Positions 45,855 through 55,072 of a stretch of DNA of 64,000 bases are shown here, one piece after another. Each line of letters begins with the position of its first letter. Within the stretch, counting starts at the first letter, position 1. Below the pieces are notes generated by a model. That model had not been told where the DNA came from and made no database searches. It saw only the letters and a list, made by a program, of their open reading frames with translations. Both the position numbers and the translations under genes were made by a program. The stretch comes from Nostoc desertorum CM1-VF14 (lineage in GTDB: Bacteria; Cyanobacteriota; Cyanobacteriia; Cyanobacteriales; Nostocaceae), in the NCBI GenBank assembly GCA_019359245.1, contig JAHHHR010000039.1, forward strand, positions 1 to 64,000. The letters run 5' to 3'.

Positions 45855-47357
45855 TTATTCTTCAGTTAAGAAAATAGTTTTTTTAGTTGCGGTTTCTGGT
45901 ACTTCACCTTCGAAGGCGGCGTCAAAGGAACCTTTTGGTTCTTTGAGGAAGAAGGCACACATAAAAGCGCAGACTAAAGCTGCTATACCCATTGTGGTAA
46001 AAAGTGTTGGAGCGTCGGTTAAGCTAAAAATTGTCAGATAAACTACGCCGCCAAAATTACCGTAAGCTCCGACGTTCCCGGCGATTTGTCCAGTGGCTTC
46101 TTTTTTAATTAGGGGTACGATGCTGTAGGTTGCACCGCAGCCAGCTTGGGCAAAGTAAGCGGCAAACATTGTAACTGCGATCGCTAGGGGAATCGGCCAG
46201 TTACCATTAATAAAATGTGCCGTCAAATAACTAAAACCAATACCAATACTAATAATTGTCATTGTCCATTTACGGGAGCTAAATTTATCAGAAATTAAGC
46301 CACCACTGGGACGAGAAACCAAATTTAAGAACGGATAGGTAGCAGCAATCATTCCAGCTACAACATGCTCTAAAGCAAAGGTTTTTTCAAAGAATGCCGG
46401 GAGCATAGAAACAACTGCCAATTCGCTGCCAAAGTTAGTTATGTAAGTGAATTCTAGTAAAGCTACTTGACCAAATTGAAAGCGTTCCGATGGAGCGTAA
46501 GTTTTTTTACCACTTAGAAGTTCTCGGTTTACCTGCCAAGCTTGGTAACTTTGGTAAGCAAACAATCCTGCTAATAGCAACCAAGCCAGATACATCTGGC
46601 TTAAAGTTAGAAAGTGAATATTCTTTTGTTCTAAACGCCAAGCTAATAAACCCAGAGCGAAAATCAAACCAAAATTCGAGGCAATCAGCGCCCAGAAGCT
46701 TTTGATGCTGGTCACTTCTAGGGAACCATTTTTCTTCGGTTTCTTGTAGACTTTGCCTGTGGGTGTATCTTGAACGCTGTTGTAATAAATTACGCCGTAA
46801 ATGGCTGTAATTATCCCTGTAAGCGCGATCGCAAACCGCCAGTTAGAAGCACCACCAGCAAAAAAGCTAGTAGAAACTGCAAGTATCGGTAAGGCAAACT
46901 CTGCACCAAAAGCCCCAAAGTTGCCCCAACCGCCATAAATTCCTTGAGCAATTCCCATCTCCTTCGGCTGGAACCATTCAGCCACCATGCGGATACCCAC
47001 GACAAACCCAGATCCGACAATTCCCATCAACAAACGACTGATGACTAGTTGATTAAAGTCTTGCGCTAGTGCCGTTGCCAAACAAGGAACAACCGCAAAC
47101 ATTAGCAGCATTGAATAGGTGATTCTGGGACCAAAACGATCCAGAAGCATCCCAATAATGAGCCGTGCAGGGATCGTAAGAGCGAGGTTACAGATGCCCA
47201 AAGTTTTGATTTGTTCAGGCGCTAAACTTAGTTCTTTGCCAATGGTTGTAGCGAAGGGGGCGAAGTTAAACCAACAGACAAAGGTGAGAAAGAAGGCAAA
47301 CCAAGTTTGATGTAAGATGCGGTAGCGATCGCTGAATGAAAATAATCCTTTAAGCAT
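45855..47357 (-). CDS. nrtP: MFS nitrate/nitrite transporter NrtP (NarK family)
   Basis: 500 aa, about twelve membrane segments, with NarK/NrtP-family features: TWFAFFLTFVCWFNFAPFATTIGKEL, RLIIGMLLDRFGPR, a nitrate-signature-like IYGGWGNFGAFGAEFALP and a second GNVGAYGNFGGVVYLTIFS. A central loop of roughly 60 residues is present. NrtP imports nitrate and nitrite by secondary transport. AGGAAG precedes the ATG. It lies between nrtD and narB in the same operon, so the strain has both ABC and MFS systems. Confidence 0.93.
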   Translation of the reverse strand: MLKGLFSFSDRYRILHQTWFAFFLTFVCWFNFAPFATTIGKELSLAPEQIKTLGICNLALTIPARLIIGMLLDRFGPRITYSMLLMFAVVPCLATALAQDFNQLVISRLLMGIVGSGFVVGIRMVAEWFQPKEMGIAQGIYGGWGNFGAFGAEFALPILAVSTSFFAGGASNWRFAIALTGIITAIYGVIYYNSVQDTPTGKVYKKPKKNGSLEVTSIKSFWALIASNFGLIFALGLLAWRLEQKNIHFLTLSQMYLAWLLLAGLFAYQSYQAWQVNRELLSGKKTYAPSERFQFGQVALLEFTYITNFGSELAVVSMLPAFFEKTFALEHVVAGMIAATYPFLNLVSRPSGGLISDKFSSRKWTMTIISIGIGFSYLTAHFINGNWPIPLAIAVTMFAAYFAQAGCGATYSIVPLIKKEATGQIAGNVGAYGNFGGVVYLTIFSLTDAPTLFTTMGIAALVCAFMCAFFLKEPKGSFDAAFEGEVPETATKKTIFLTEE

Positions 47358-47374
47358 TGCAATCTTCCTAATTG

Positions 47375-47465
47375 AAGAGGACGGTAGGGGAGCAGGGGGA
47401 GATGAGGGAGCAGGGGGAGCAGGGGGAGCAGGGGAGGCAGGGGAGGCAGGGGAGGTAAGGGAAGA
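47375..47465. repeat. GGGGAGCAG / GGGGAGGCAG tandem tract between nrtD and nrtP
   Basis: Repeats of GGGGGAGCA and then GGGGAGGCA fill the 188-base gap between nrtD and nrtP. Read as minus-strand RNA it is C-rich. It marks the junction where nrtP joins the nrtABCD genes. Confidence 0.65.
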
Positions 47466-47545
47466 AAATAATTAATGACCCTTGGTTCTTGTAGAGACGC
47501 GATTAATCGCGTCTACTCTTGACAAATGACTCCGTGAAGCGGTAG

Positions 47546-48385
47546 TTAGTCGTCAGCGTGAGCAAATCGACGGAAGAGGAAGTCTAGAGCGTAGTTCCGC
47601 AGGTTGTAGTATTCTGGGTCTTCCATGATGCGGCGGCGATTGCGGGGACGGGAGAAGGGAATATTCAGGATTTCACCAATGTGAGCAGATGGGCCGTTAG
47701 TCATCATCACAACTCTGTCTGCGAGGAAAAGCGCTTCATCGATGTCATGAGTAATCATTAGTACGGTGACTTGATGTTCACGCCAGATTTGCAAGAGTTC
47801 TTCTTGTAATTCTTCTTTTGTGATGGCATCTAATGCCCCAAAGGGTTCGTCGAGAATCAAGACTTGCGGACGGATGGAAAGGGCGCGAGCGATCGCAACT
47901 CGCTGTTTCATCCCACCAGAAAGCTGATTGGGTTTCTTGTCAGCCGCTTCTGTAAGTCCCACCATTGCCAAATGTTCTCTAACGATCGCCCGTTTTTCTG
48001 CCTGGGGTTTTTTCGGAAACACCGAATCAACAGCCAGATAAACGTTATCAAAGACACTCAGCCAAGGCAGTAGACAATAATTTTGGAATACCATCATCCG
48101 GTCTGGGCCCGGTTCGGTGATGGGTTTGTCTTGCAGCAGGACAATACCATCGGTGGGAGTGTTAAACCCGGAAACCATGTTGAGCAAAGTTGATTTGCCG
48201 CAGCCAGAGTGACCGATTATGCAAACAAATTCACCCTCGCGCACTTTCAAATCAACTCCATCCAGCACAGTGTAAGGGCCTTCAGAAGTTGGATAAATTT
48301 TGCTTACACCTTCAATTACCAAAAAATCTTCTGCTTTTTTCGTTTGCAGTTTATTAATTTGGGTATTTCTGTTTACTATTTGCAT
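47546..48385 (-). CDS. nrtD: Nitrate/nitrite ABC transporter ATPase NrtD
   Basis: 279 aa. Walker A GHSGCGKSTLL, signature LSGGMKQRVAIARAL, Walker B VLILDEPFGALD and switch His in MITHDIDEAL are intact. NrtD is the single-domain ATPase that pairs with NrtC on the cytoplasmic face of the NrtABCD importer. It follows nrtC by 53 bases that contain CAAATGACCAATGAC heptamer-type repeats. Confidence 0.95.
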   Translation of the reverse strand: MQIVNRNTQINKLQTKKAEDFLVIEGVSKIYPTSEGPYTVLDGVDLKVREGEFVCIIGHSGCGKSTLLNMVSGFNTPTDGIVLLQDKPITEPGPDRMMVFQNYCLLPWLSVFDNVYLAVDSVFPKKPQAEKRAIVREHLAMVGLTEAADKKPNQLSGGMKQRVAIARALSIRPQVLILDEPFGALDAITKEELQEELLQIWREHQVTVLMITHDIDEALFLADRVVMMTNGPSAHIGEILNIPFSRPRNRRRIMEDPEYYNLRNYALDFLFRRFAHADD

Positions 48386-48438
48386 CGTAAGTTTATCTAT
48401 GGGTAGTTTGTTATTTGTCAGTCACAAATGACCAATGA

Positions 48439-50427
48439 CTAAAGAAATACTTCTTCAATACGTATTTGCCGTTTAATTTCCAAGCTTTTGAGATACTCTA
48501 TCGGCTCTGATGGGTTAAAAACTTTCCCATCAAATAAGTGAACAGGGTCATCTTCTCCGATATCGAGTAAGCCGAGTTCGCGGGCAGCAGCACCAAATAT
48601 GTCTGTGCGACAGACTCTTTCAATTACCTCTACCCAGTTTTTCGGGAAGGGTGTTAAACCCCAACGTGCCATCTGAGTGGCCATCCATAAAATTTCAGTG
48701 CGGTTGGGATAGTTGGTTTGATTGAGATAAAACTGGTTGTATCCTTTGAATTCTTGTGGTTCTGTACCGTCGCCGCGATCGTAGCGATCGACGAAACCAG
48801 GACGAACATATAAAGGATCTATGTCTAAGTACTCAGGACGGCAGATTATTTCTAAAATTTCCTCGCGGTTGCGGAAATCATCACAGTATTTACAAGCTTC
48901 TAACAGTGCTTTAAGCAGAGCAAGATAAGTTTCTGGATATTTCTGCGCCCAATCTTCCCGCACTCCCAACACTTTTTTCGGTTGTCCTGACCAAATTTCC
49001 AAAGCTGTGGCGGCAACAAAGCCTAAGTCTTGATGAACAGCAAGATAATTCCAGGGTTCTCCAGCACAGTAACCGTCAATATTTCCGGCTTTGAGTTGAG
49101 AAACCATTTCCATTGGTGGAATCACCGTTAAGCTGACATCTCGATCGGGATCGATGCCACCAGCCGCCAGCCAATAACGCAGGATTAGGTTCACCATTGA
49201 AGTAGAGTGAGCTACACCCAAAGTTAGAATTTGGTCGGGAGCAGCGTTAATTGCTGTTTTTAAGCCAGCCAGATTTCTGACACCTTGGCTATATAATCTT
49301 TTGCTTAAGGTAATGGCGTTCGCATTGCGAGAGATATTTAGGGCATTGATTATAGGAATTGGTTTTTTACCACCAGCACCCAAAGTTAGGGCTAAGGGCA
49401 TTCCCGCCAGCATTTGGGCTGCATCTAATTTGCCAGTAACAACCCCTTGAGCTATTTCCTTCCAGGTATTGGCACGAGTGAGGGTGATATTTTCTAAACC
49501 GTACTGGGCAAAGAAGCCTTTTTCTTGAGCAACGATTAAGGGTGCAGCATCAGTCAGAGGCATAAAGCCAATTTCTAAATTGACTTTTTCTAAGCCGTTG
49601 CGGGATATGGCTACTGGTGCTGAAGTCTGCTCTGCTTTGCGTTTCTTAACCAGCTTTTGTTGGTTAAGGAAGTAAATCATTTCATTCCGCAGACTGTAGT
49701 AGCTGGGATGTTTGACGACTTCCAAGCGTTGACGCGGGCGAGGAATCGGCACTTCGAGAATTTGCCCGATATGAGCTTCTGGGCCATTAGTGAGCATGAC
49801 AACGCGATCGCTCAATAAAAGCGCCTCATCTACGTCATGTGTCACCATCACACAAGTAACGTTGTGTTCGTTGCAAATTTTCATCAGTTGTTCTTGCAAA
49901 CTACCCCGTGTTAGGGCATCCAACGCCCCAAAGGGTTCGTCTAGCAGTAATAACTTGGGGCGGGTTGCTAAGGCACGAGCGATCGCTACCCGTTGTTTCA
50001 TTCCTCCAGATAACTCGCTAGGACGTTTATTCGCCGCCAGACGCAGCCCCACCATATCGATATGTTCTTCGATAATGCTTCTGCGATCGCCTTTGGGCTT
50101 ATCCTTGTACACTTCATCCACAGCTAGGGCAATATTTTCCCGTACTGTTAACCAAGGCAGCAAAGAGTAGTTTTGAAACACAACCATCCGATCTGGACTG
50201 GGTTCTCTAACTTCCCGCCCTTCCAACGTCACACCTCCAACACTTGCTCTATCTAAACCTGCAATGATGTTGAGCAAAGTAGACTTACCACAACCAGAAT
50301 GTCCAATTAGAGAAACAAATTCCCCTTGTTGGATTTTCAACTCAATATTTTTTAGAGCAATATATTTGCCGCCATTCGGAAGTTCAAATACACGGTCAAT
50401 GTGGTCAACTTCAACAAAAGTAGTCAT
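48439..50427 (-). CDS. nrtC: Nitrate/nitrite ABC transporter ATPase with NrtA-like regulatory domain, NrtC
   Basis: 662 aa. Residues 1-255 are an ABC ATPase (Walker A GHSGCGKSTLL, LSGGMKQRVAIARAL, LLLLDEPFGALD). After a linker, residues about 280-660 resemble the substrate-binding protein NrtA (VNLEIGFMPLTDAAPLIVAQEKGFFAQYGL). This fusion is the hallmark of NrtC; in Synechococcus the C-terminal domain mediates ammonium-triggered inhibition of uptake. It lies 60 bases after nrtB, with TCATTTGTCCTTGGTCATT heptamer-type repeats in the gap. Confidence 0.96.
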   Translation of the reverse strand: MTTFVEVDHIDRVFELPNGGKYIALKNIELKIQQGEFVSLIGHSGCGKSTLLNIIAGLDRASVGGVTLEGREVREPSPDRMVVFQNYSLLPWLTVRENIALAVDEVYKDKPKGDRRSIIEEHIDMVGLRLAANKRPSELSGGMKQRVAIARALATRPKLLLLDEPFGALDALTRGSLQEQLMKICNEHNVTCVMVTHDVDEALLLSDRVVMLTNGPEAHIGQILEVPIPRPRQRLEVVKHPSYYSLRNEMIYFLNQQKLVKKRKAEQTSAPVAISRNGLEKVNLEIGFMPLTDAAPLIVAQEKGFFAQYGLENITLTRANTWKEIAQGVVTGKLDAAQMLAGMPLALTLGAGGKKPIPIINALNISRNANAITLSKRLYSQGVRNLAGLKTAINAAPDQILTLGVAHSTSMVNLILRYWLAAGGIDPDRDVSLTVIPPMEMVSQLKAGNIDGYCAGEPWNYLAVHQDLGFVAATALEIWSGQPKKVLGVREDWAQKYPETYLALLKALLEACKYCDDFRNREEILEIICRPEYLDIDPLYVRPGFVDRYDRGDGTEPQEFKGYNQFYLNQTNYPNRTEILWMATQMARWGLTPFPKNWVEVIERVCRTDIFGAAARELGLLDIGEDDPVHLFDGKVFNPSEPIEYLKSLEIKRQIRIEEVFL

Positions 50428-50487
50428 TGGTCATTAGTCCTTTGTCATTTGTCCTTGGTCATTTGTTCTTACTAGCGACTACTTTTG

Positions 50488-51321
50488 TTATTCGGGTACA
50501 ACTTTGCTAGCTATAAAGCCAACCATTCTATCTAGAATTAAGCCGACCAAACCAACATAAATTAGTGCGAGGATAATTTCGCTTAAGTTAGTTTCTGTGG
50601 TTGTGTTGTAAGCATCCCAAATAAATGAACCAATTCCCACGCCGCCGACTAACATTTCTGCTGCAACGATTGCTAGCCAAGATAAACCAATGCCAATGCG
50701 TAACCCTGTGAATATATAAGGAACAGTTGCAGGAAACACAACTTTGAGGAAATACTTTAATCCTTTCAAACGTAAAACTCTAGCTACGTTTACATAGTCT
50801 TGAGGAATTTGTTGCACGCCCACCGTGGTGTTAATCACAATCGGCCAAATGGATGTAATGAAAATTACGAAAATAGCTGAAGGATTCGCTTGTTGAAATG
50901 CTGCCAGAGAAATTGGTAGCCATGCTAGAGGCGGTACTGTCCGCAACACTTGGAAAATAGGATCTACGGCATTATAGAGTAACTTGTTAGCACCAATGAA
51001 AATTCCTAATACAATGCCAACAATTGCTGCTAGCGAAAAACCTAAAGCGACTCGTCCTAAACTACTAAGTATTTGCCAGCCCAAACCTTTATCACTTTCA
51101 CCATTATCGAAAAATGGATTAATGATAAAAGGATCCCAAGTTTCTGAGAATGTTTCTATTGGACCAGGTAAACCAAAGTTAGGAGTTAAACAAACCAGTT
51201 GCCAAATCACTAAAAATATAGCTAATGCTACCAGTGGCGGCACAATTTTTTGCGAAACTAATTTATTGAGATGTTTGCGGTTACTTTTTCTAAAATTGCG
51301 ACTTCCAAGGATAGCTGCCAT
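50488..51321 (-). CDS. nrtB: Nitrate/nitrite ABC transporter permease NrtB
   Basis: 277 aa with about six membrane segments and the BPD_transp_1 coupling region (VNVARVLRLKGLKYFLKVVFPATVPYIFTGLRIGIG, here read in parts). NrtB forms the channel of NrtABCD in the cytoplasmic membrane. It lies between nrtA (156 bases) and nrtC (60 bases). ATG 51319-51321 is used. Confidence 0.95.
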   Translation of the reverse strand: MAAILGSRNFRKSNRKHLNKLVSQKIVPPLVALAIFLVIWQLVCLTPNFGLPGPIETFSETWDPFIINPFFDNGESDKGLGWQILSSLGRVALGFSLAAIVGIVLGIFIGANKLLYNAVDPIFQVLRTVPPLAWLPISLAAFQQANPSAIFVIFITSIWPIVINTTVGVQQIPQDYVNVARVLRLKGLKYFLKVVFPATVPYIFTGLRIGIGLSWLAIVAAEMLVGGVGIGSFIWDAYNTTTETNLSEIILALIYVGLVGLILDRMVGFIASKVVPE

Positions 51322-51477
51322 TACCTTTTTTCTCCAGTTCCCTTTATTATGTAGCCGAGCGTAAAAAATTAAAGTTTGTAGTAAGGACTTCAGTTCTAGA
51401 AAACCTTGCTATTAGCGAGAAGTATCTCGCTAACAACTAAGATTACGTTGGATTTTTGATTATCACTAAACGCTTCA

Positions 51478-52800
51478 TCAAACCTTCTTAATCTTTAAAT
51501 TTTTCAAATATTCTTCTGGCTTTTCTGGGTCAAATTTCACACCATCAAAGAAAGTCTCAACTCCACGAGAACTACTCTTAGGAATTTCAGAATCAGCAAC
51601 ATTAATAGCTTTAGCTGCTTTTTTCCACAAGTCCTCTTTATTCACTTGATTAACTATTTCTTGAACTTTAGTATCTTTTGGTAAATAGCCCCAGCGAATT
51701 TCTTCTGTTAAAAACCAAATATCATGACTCTTGAAAGGATAGGAAGCGTTATCTACCCAGAATTTCATCGGATGTGAAAAGTTTTTCTCAGTCCGTCCAT
51801 CGCCGAAATCAATATTGCCTTTAGACCTTTCTAAAATATCTGCAACAGCAACGTTAAAGTATTTACGGTCAGAACAGATTTTGCACATCTCCTCTTTATT
51901 TTCGGCGCGATCGCACCATTGTTGAGCTTCCAAAACTGCCATCAACAATGCCTGTGCAGCATTAGGATTTTGATCAACCCAATCTTTCCGCATCGCAAAG
52001 GCTTTTTCTGGATGATCTTTCCACAACTCGCCTGTAACTAAAGCTGAATAGCCTAATTTTTGGTTTACCAATTGAGCATTCCAAGGCTCTCCTACACAGA
52101 AAGAGTCGATAGTAGCGACTTTCATATTCGCCACCATTTGTGGTGGTGGTACAGGTGATAAAACCACATCTTGATCTGGATTAATACCGCCAGCCGCCAG
52201 CCAATAGCGCATCCATAAATCGTGGGTGCCGCCAGGAAAGGTCATACCAAATTTCAAGGATTTTTGCTCGGCTTTGGCAAGACTCGCGGCTTCTTTCAGC
52301 GCCTTACTTTCTAAATTTACATTCAGGTTTTTAAATTTATTGGCAACAGAAATAGCCTGACCATTAGTATTTAATCTTGCCAAAAGATACATTGGCACTT
52401 TGTCATTAATGGTCATCAAATAAGGCATGGGGCTGAGGATGTGTGCGCCATCAATACCACCACCAGATGAACCAATTTTTAAGTTATCACGGGTGACAGG
52501 CCAAGATTTTTGTTTGATGACCTCAACATCAGTCATGCCGTATTTGGCAAAGAAACCCTTTTCTTTAGCAATAATTAGGGGAGCAGCATCAGTTAGAGCA
52601 ATGAATCCTAATTTGGCTTTGGTTGTTTCTACCTTTGGCGCATTCGCTACTGTAGAGACATTGGCAGCCGGAGCCGCAGAGGGTGTGTCACCACCTGTTG
52701 ACGCTGTATTGCTACCGGAAGAACAACCATGAGCCAGAATAGAAGCCGCCGCCGCAGTAGTGGTGGTTAAAATAAATTTTCTACGCGAAATATTTTTCAT
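51478..52800 (-). CDS. nrtA: Nitrate/nitrite-binding lipoprotein NrtA
   Basis: 440 aa from ATG 52798-52800, which has AAAGGA 4 bases before it; a second ATG 21 bases upstream lies in a heptamer-type repeat and is less likely. The N-terminus is a Tat lipoprotein signal (ISRRKFILTTT, then a lipobox ending AHGC), so it folds before export and is lipid-anchored in the periplasm. The mature part is the NrtA fold (LGFIALTDAAPLIIAKEKGFF, GGTHDLWMRYWLAAGGI). It delivers nitrate or nitrite to NrtBCD. It follows nirA by 156 bases. Confidence 0.95.
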   Translation of the reverse strand: MKNISRRKFILTTTTAAAASILAHGCSSGSNTASTGGDTPSAAPAANVSTVANAPKVETTKAKLGFIALTDAAPLIIAKEKGFFAKYGMTDVEVIKQKSWPVTRDNLKIGSSGGGIDGAHILSPMPYLMTINDKVPMYLLARLNTNGQAISVANKFKNLNVNLESKALKEAASLAKAEQKSLKFGMTFPGGTHDLWMRYWLAAGGINPDQDVVLSPVPPPQMVANMKVATIDSFCVGEPWNAQLVNQKLGYSALVTGELWKDHPEKAFAMRKDWVDQNPNAAQALLMAVLEAQQWCDRAENKEEMCKICSDRKYFNVAVADILERSKGNIDFGDGRTEKNFSHPMKFWVDNASYPFKSHDIWFLTEEIRWGYLPKDTKVQEIVNQVNKEDLWKKAAKAINVADSEIPKSSSRGVETFFDGVKFDPEKPEEYLKNLKIKKV

Positions 52801-52956
52801 TTGTCCTTTATTATTTGTCATTTATTAAGCACTACCAATTCAGTAACGAGGCGTAAATAAATTCAAGTTTGTAGTGAGTACTTTAGTTCTAATAAACTTT
52901 GCTCACTCACTACGAACTAGGATTTTATTTTCTATTTCATGCTCCCCAGCTACTTA

Positions 52957-54561
52957 CTAACTGTTAATTACTAAAGCTTCTTGCTTGAGTTTTGCCCCAA
53001 AATTTTTGATTAATAAATCTTGCAATACTGGCTGTAAATCTTCGCATGGTATGCCTTTGGTAACGCAAGTTCCCAAATGAGCATCTTTGCCAACTTTGCC
53101 ACCCATATATATGTCAACGCCTTCCAAGGTTTTGCCATTTTTACGAGTTTTAGTTCCCATCAAGCCAATATCTGCAACTTGAGGCTGTCCGCAAGAGTTG
53201 GGGCAACCTGTCCAGTGAATTCGGACTGGATTGGTGAAGGTTAAATCTTCTTCTAAGGCTTTAATCATTGCCAGGGCGCGGTTTTTGGTTTCGATGAGGG
53301 CAAAGTTGCAAAATTGTGCGCCTGTGCAAGATACTAGCGATCGCGTCAGCAAACCTGGATCAATAGAAAACCTTTCTAGCAAAGACTCTGTTAAAAATGT
53401 TGCTAACCGCGAGTCAGAAATGTTCGGGATAACGATATTTTGCTCAACCGTGACGCGGATTTCACCACTGCCGTAAACTTCGGCTAGACGAGCGATTTCA
53501 AACATATCTTCGGCATACAACCGACCGACGGGAATGTTCAAGCCTGCGTAATTCAATCCTGCTTGTTTTTGTTTATATACCCCAATATGGTCGCGTTTTT
53601 CCCAGTCGATTTCGTCTTTTGCTGCTGCGGATAACAATGATTTACCCAAACGGCTTTCTACTTCTGCTCGAAACTTTTCTACACCCCATTCATCAATTAG
53701 CCACATTAGGCGGGATTTTTGCCGATTAGCACGCGAACCATGATCGCGAAAGACTTCCAAAACGGCTCTACATACAGCTACTACATCTTCGGGAAGTATC
53801 CAAGCATTCAGAGGAATCGCCGCTTCACAACGTTTAGCTGAGAAAAAGCCACCGACAACGATGTTGAAGCCAAAGATTGGTGATTGGGAAAATTCTTGTC
53901 CAGCACCTAGTACCCAGTCTTCACTCCCTTCCTTAAATGCCGGGACAAAAGCTAAATCGTTAATTTCAGCATGAACTGAATTGTCTCTTCCACCTGCGAT
54001 CGCAATGTTAAACTTCCGTGGTAAGTTGCTAAACTCTGGGTTCCCTTCGCCTTTATTGGTGAGCATATCTTGAATTTGCTGTACTAACTCTCGTGTGTCG
54101 TACAACTCATCTGCATCCAATCCTGCTACAGGATCACCTGTGATGTTGCGGACGTTATCCATCCCTGACTGGATAGTGGTTAAACCAACTGCGTGAAATC
54201 TATTAAAGATATCTGGTAAATCTTCAATTCTGATCCCCCGTAATTGGATATTCTGTCTCGTAGTAATATCAGCGCAACCATCATCTCCGTAACGCTGCAC
54301 CACTTGGGCTAAAACACTCATCTGACTGCTTGTGAGAATACCGTTAGGCATCCGCAACCGCATCATAAACTTACCTGGGGTGACTGGGCGAAAAAACACA
54401 CCCACCCATTTGAGCCGATGATCTCGATCTGTTTCGTCCATTGCCTCCCAACCCAAGGCGGCAAATTTCTCTATCTCACTCTTGATGGCGAGTCCATCTT
54501 TTTGCGCCTTGAATTTCTCGAACTTATTGAGGCTAGTAGTGGTAGTTGCTGTGTCTGTCAT
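52957..54561 (-). CDS. nirA: Ferredoxin-nitrite reductase NirA
   Basis: 534 aa. It reduces nitrite to ammonium with six electrons from ferredoxin, using siroheme and a [4Fe-4S] cluster. The cluster ligands are C-x5-C in SCTGAQFCNFALIE and C-x3-C in TGCPNSCGQ. DITTRQNIQLRGI and the nitrite/sulfite reductase half-domains are clear. I start at ATG 54559-54561 (MTDTATTTTSLNKF); an upstream in-frame ATG at 54627 would add 22 unrelated residues. It leads the operon nirA-nrtABCD-nrtP-narB. A perfect NtcA promoter lies about 275 bases upstream, giving a long leader. Confidence 0.95.
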   Translation of the reverse strand: MTDTATTTTSLNKFEKFKAQKDGLAIKSEIEKFAALGWEAMDETDRDHRLKWVGVFFRPVTPGKFMMRLRMPNGILTSSQMSVLAQVVQRYGDDGCADITTRQNIQLRGIRIEDLPDIFNRFHAVGLTTIQSGMDNVRNITGDPVAGLDADELYDTRELVQQIQDMLTNKGEGNPEFSNLPRKFNIAIAGGRDNSVHAEINDLAFVPAFKEGSEDWVLGAGQEFSQSPIFGFNIVVGGFFSAKRCEAAIPLNAWILPEDVVAVCRAVLEVFRDHGSRANRQKSRLMWLIDEWGVEKFRAEVESRLGKSLLSAAAKDEIDWEKRDHIGVYKQKQAGLNYAGLNIPVGRLYAEDMFEIARLAEVYGSGEIRVTVEQNIVIPNISDSRLATFLTESLLERFSIDPGLLTRSLVSCTGAQFCNFALIETKNRALAMIKALEEDLTFTNPVRIHWTGCPNSCGQPQVADIGLMGTKTRKNGKTLEGVDIYMGGKVGKDAHLGTCVTKGIPCEDLQPVLQDLLIKNFGAKLKQEALVINS

Positions 54562-55072
54562 GATCTGACTCTCAATGCAAATTACTGAATCTAGTGAGAA
54601 CTTGTGATGATGCTTGGTCAATATCAATCAACCCGTGGTTCCATCAAGTGTTGTATCTACGAGGGTTAGGAAATAAAAACTTAATATTTGCTTATGGCTG
54701 ATTATTTTTACTTAAGAGCATTCCAAAGCGAAACTCCAAATCCGTGATTAGTTAAGAAAAACTTGTTGCCATTTACATCTTGGAAATTTGTCAAGCAGGT
54801 TTAGATAATGTTCATGTAACAATTTCGATACTCATAAGTTAAAGCCAGATTTATGTTAAAATCGTATAAATTGTTACGGTTTTTTGGTAAAATTGCTGAA
54901 AATGAATAAAATATATGCATTTTTTGCATCAAAGCCAGCCAATGAGCCACGCAAAGCGCTTAATGAAAGGTATTTGAAATGATCAAAGAGATTTTGGATT
55001 ACTGTAGATCAATTCTGAATCCAAAATTGAGTAGCAGATGTTAGCTAAAACTTAAATATCATTTCAGCACCT
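54562..55072. promoter_or_regulatory. nirA / Rieske divergent regulatory region
   Basis: 511 bases holding the long nirA leader, the NtcA promoter and the promoter of the plus-strand Rieske gene. GTAACAATTT (54816-54825) and AAATTGTTAC (54868-54877) form a perfect 10-bp inverted repeat, with one arm inside the NtcA site and the other near the predicted nirA start point. It may be a second NtcA-like or an NtcB contact. Confidence 0.65.
54836..54877 (-). promoter_or_regulatory. NtcA-activated promoter of nirA
   Basis: On the minus strand: GTAACAATTTATAC (54877-54864, GTAN8TAC), exactly 22 bases, then TAACTT (54841-54836, TAN3T). This is the textbook class II NtcA promoter. Transcription should start near 54829, about 270 bases before the nirA ATG. 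Confidence 0.85.
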
